Source: Vanilla planifolia (lineage: Eukaryota; Streptophyta; Magnoliopsida; Asparagales; Orchidaceae). From it: 64,000 nt of DNA. The stretch is from contig CM043868.1 of the NCBI GenBank assembly GCA_023846275.1, positions 20,865,755-20,929,754 of the forward strand. Reading direction: 5' to 3'. The translations under genes were made by a program, and so were the position numbers. Below the pieces are notes generated by a model that was not told where the DNA came from, did no database searches, and saw nothing but the letters and a program-made list of their open reading frames with translations. Every line of letters begins with the position of its first letter. Position 1 is the first letter of the stretch. Of the stretch, positions 62,240 to 64,000 are shown one piece after another.

Positions 62240-63275
62240 AACATAGTTACTAGCAGAAATCCATCTTCTTTCCTTGATTATCATCATGCGAGTCATGATG
62301 CATGTTTTTTTCACATTATCCAAGAGTTTTTCTCATTTTCTATTTTGATGATATTCTTATTTATAGTTGGACTCAAGGAGATCACTTGTCTCATTTGTGC
62401 CAAGCATTTGAGATACTTCAAAGAGAAATTATGTCAACCTTTGGAAATGTATCACCATGATAACAACAATGACTTCTCTAGGTTTAATATTTTGTGGCAA
62501 GGGAGTGTCATAGGGCTTTGAGAAAATTGTGTGGGAGGCGTTTACCTCCAAGTCCTCCTTTCCTTGAGTATCATCATGCGAGTCACGATGCATGTTTTTT
62601 CACGTTATCTAGGATTTTTTCATGTCTTCTATCTTGATGATGTTCTTATCTAAAGTCGGACCAAAAGAGATCACTTATCTTATTTGTGCCCGACATTTGA
62701 GATACTTCGAAGAGATAAATTATGTCAACCTTGGGAAATGTAGTTTTATGATAACAACAATGACTTTTTTAGCTTTAATATTTTTTAGTGAGGGAGTGTT
62801 ATAGGGCTTTGAGAAAATTATGTGGGAAGTGTTTACCCCCAAGTCCACCTTTCTTTGAGTATCATCATACGAGTCATGATGCATTTTTTATTCACGTTAT
62901 CCATGATTTTTTCTCATCTTTTGTTTTGATGGTATTCTTATTTATAGTCGGACCCAAGGAGATCACTTGTTTCATTTGTGTTAGGCATTTGAGATACTTC
63001 GAAGAGATAAATTATGTCAACCTTGGGAAATGTAACTTCATAATTACCACAATGACTTTTTTTGGTTTAATATTTTTCAGTAAGGGTGTGTCATAGGACT
63101 TTGAAAAAATTATGTGGGAGGCATTTACCTCAAAGAGATCAATTATCTCATTTTTGTCAGGCATTTGAGATACTTCGAAGAGATAAATTAATTCAACCTT
63201 GGGAAATATAGCTTCATGATAACAACAATGACTTTTTTAGGTTTAATATTTTTGAGTGGATAGGGCTTTGAGAAA
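62240..63275 (+). repeat. Tandem array, about 292-bp units, of a gypsy RT segment
   Basis: The units recur at about 62,240, 62,519, 62,812 and (shortened) 63,104. Each full unit contains TATCATCATGCGAGTCA (or a variant), GGAGATCACTTGT and GGGCTTTGAGAAAATT. The translation of the units shows the RT active-site neighbourhood (FDDILIYS) and the downstream NYVNLGKCSF phrase, so a piece of RT has been multiplied. The region after the array (63,276-63,400) resembles the connection that follows RT. Confidence 0.9.
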
Positions 63276-63423
63276 ATCAAGGGTAGCCAAGAATGGTTGA
63301 CAACCATTCATGATAAATGACGTTTGTAGTTTCCATGAGCTAGCTACATTTTACCATAGGTTTATACGAGGGTTTTGTTTCGTTATTTCTCTTTTTATGA
63401 ATTGTTTTAAGAAGGGGGAGTTT

Positions 63424-64000
63424 TGATGGACTCAAGTAGTTGCTCAAGTTTATGAGACCATAAAGCGTTTACCATGTCCCCGAATTGCTTGGTAGCCAAG
63501 GAGGTTGTGTGGGTGCATGGCTTGTTTTATTTTGTATGCACGGACAATAAACTCACAAGAAAATGTGGTAGTGAGAGGCTACCTATGGTATTTAGGAACG
63601 TGGGAAAGGTGCATGATGAGCTATTAAATTGGATTTTTTGATATATTTAGACGTTTTTGGCATATGTAACTTTTTTAATAAAGAAACTTCGAGATATTTG
63701 TGTTATTAGGAGTGAATTTCAATGTAGTGTATCAACAACGACACCACTTGGATAGAGGTGCTGCCTATTTATGTGTGCATTTTTAATTGTTAACTTGTGA
63801 GTTATTATGTCAGTTTTCATTTTCTTTGTTTTTTTGTACTTCCAAATTTTATGTAAATATAATTTTTATTCATATCACTTGCATTTCTTTATTTGTCCTT
63901 CTTATGAAAAAAAACTCTCTTTTCTATGTTTGAGAACTTTTTCATATATATTTAAGAATTAATCTTCTTGAAAAATCTTTTATGGAAAAGTTTTTTAGTT
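63424..64000 (+). repeat. 3' LTR of the intron 11 gypsy element (cut by window edge)
   Basis: It starts TGATGGACTC directly after a polypurine tract. It aligns with 57,750-58,290 through shared blocks, including AAGAATTAAT followed by CTT near the right edge. Confidence 0.7.

Larger units (their letters stand above)
52994..64000 (+). other. Intron 11 (>11 kb, runs off the window)
   Basis: Donor GTATTT is clear and no acceptor with the expected RRM continuation exists in the window. The intron holds a gypsy element, a pararetrovirus fragment, LTR-like repeats and T-rich tracts, listed separately. Confidence 0.85.
57370..64000 (+). mobile_element. Ty3/gypsy element in intron 11, interrupted, right end outside window
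   Basis: The 5' LTR is about 57,370-58,898, followed by a primer-binding site (TTGGTATTAGAGTCTTAGG from 58,899). Gag debris spans about 59,100-60,780 and RT debris about 62,213-63,400, with a polypurine tract (AAGAAGGGGGAG, ending 63,420). The 3' LTR starts TGATGGACTC at 63,424 and continues past the window. The two LTRs share blocks such as GTGCATGGCTTG/GTGCGTGGCCTG, AGAAAATGTGGT and GATAGAGGT. Most of pol is absent, and a pararetrovirus fragment lies between gag and RT. It has many breaks and is old. Confidence 0.72.

Noticed and set aside
52994-64000. Search for exon 12 of the cyclophilin gene
   Set aside because: No sequence encoding the expected continuation of the RRM with an acceptor site was found before the right edge.
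1-64000. CRISPR arrays, operons, rRNA or organellar inserts
   Set aside because: No spaced identical repeats, no clustered uninterrupted genes, and no rRNA or organelle-like segments were seen. The repeats present are tandem duplications and retroelements of a plant nuclear genome.

Overview
The window is flowering-plant nuclear DNA. It is very AT-rich and full of decayed LTR retrotransposons and microsatellites. It holds one clearly identifiable host gene, a split gene with canonical GT-AG introns that encodes the conserved nuclear multidomain cyclophilin CYP59 (PPIL4 type: cyclophilin plus RRM). Several residue choices look more like the monocot or early-diverging angiosperm versions I remember than the core-eudicot ones, but the species cannot be fixed from this sequence alone.

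Region 1-31,150 lies upstream of the gene, and no host gene can be supported in it. It contains featureless AT-rich DNA (1-3,330), a degenerate repeat block with a TA microsatellite (3,330-3,840), a heavily decayed Ty3/gypsy chromovirus-like element on the + strand (protease, RT, RNase H, integrase and C-terminal pol between about 7,985 and 11,350), and an old minus-strand Ty1/copia element. The copia element is bounded by diverged LTRs (14,370-15,135 and 24,834-26,864) and an imperfect 5-bp target duplication. Its pol region was later hit by an LTR of another family that remains as a solo LTR (17,807-22,189, target duplication TGAAC). That solo LTR in turn contains a second solo LTR of its own family (19,015-21,301, target duplication AAGAA). 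From 26,870 to 31,150 there is AT-rich DNA with a long TA microsatellite and a dimeric, possibly SINE-like repeat.

Region 31,150-64,000 is the CYP59-type gene on the + strand. A relatively GC-rich promoter/5'UTR stretch has two G-boxes and a GA repeat, followed by eleven coding exons from 31,834 to 52,993 that encode residues 1-304: the whole cyclophilin domain, the linker and most of the RRM. The remaining exons (end of the RRM, zinc knuckle and charged tail in the family) lie beyond the right edge, so intron 11 is longer than 11 kb. Introns 5 (8.8 kb), 6 (3.8 kb), 10 (3.9 kb) and 11 (>11 kb) are greatly expanded. Intron 5 holds a sense-strand copia fossil and an antisense gypsy-like fragment. 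Intron 10 holds a compact 1.9-kb element with two LTRs and almost no interior. Intron 11 holds a gypsy element with internally multiplied gag and RT segments, and a fragment of an endogenous pararetrovirus lying between them.

The main points of interest are the self-nested solo LTRs with both target duplications readable, the pararetrovirus fossil with inverted capsid-region pieces, the small LTR element in intron 10, and the tandem multiplication of retroelement coding segments inside intron 11. I found no wholly new coding system.
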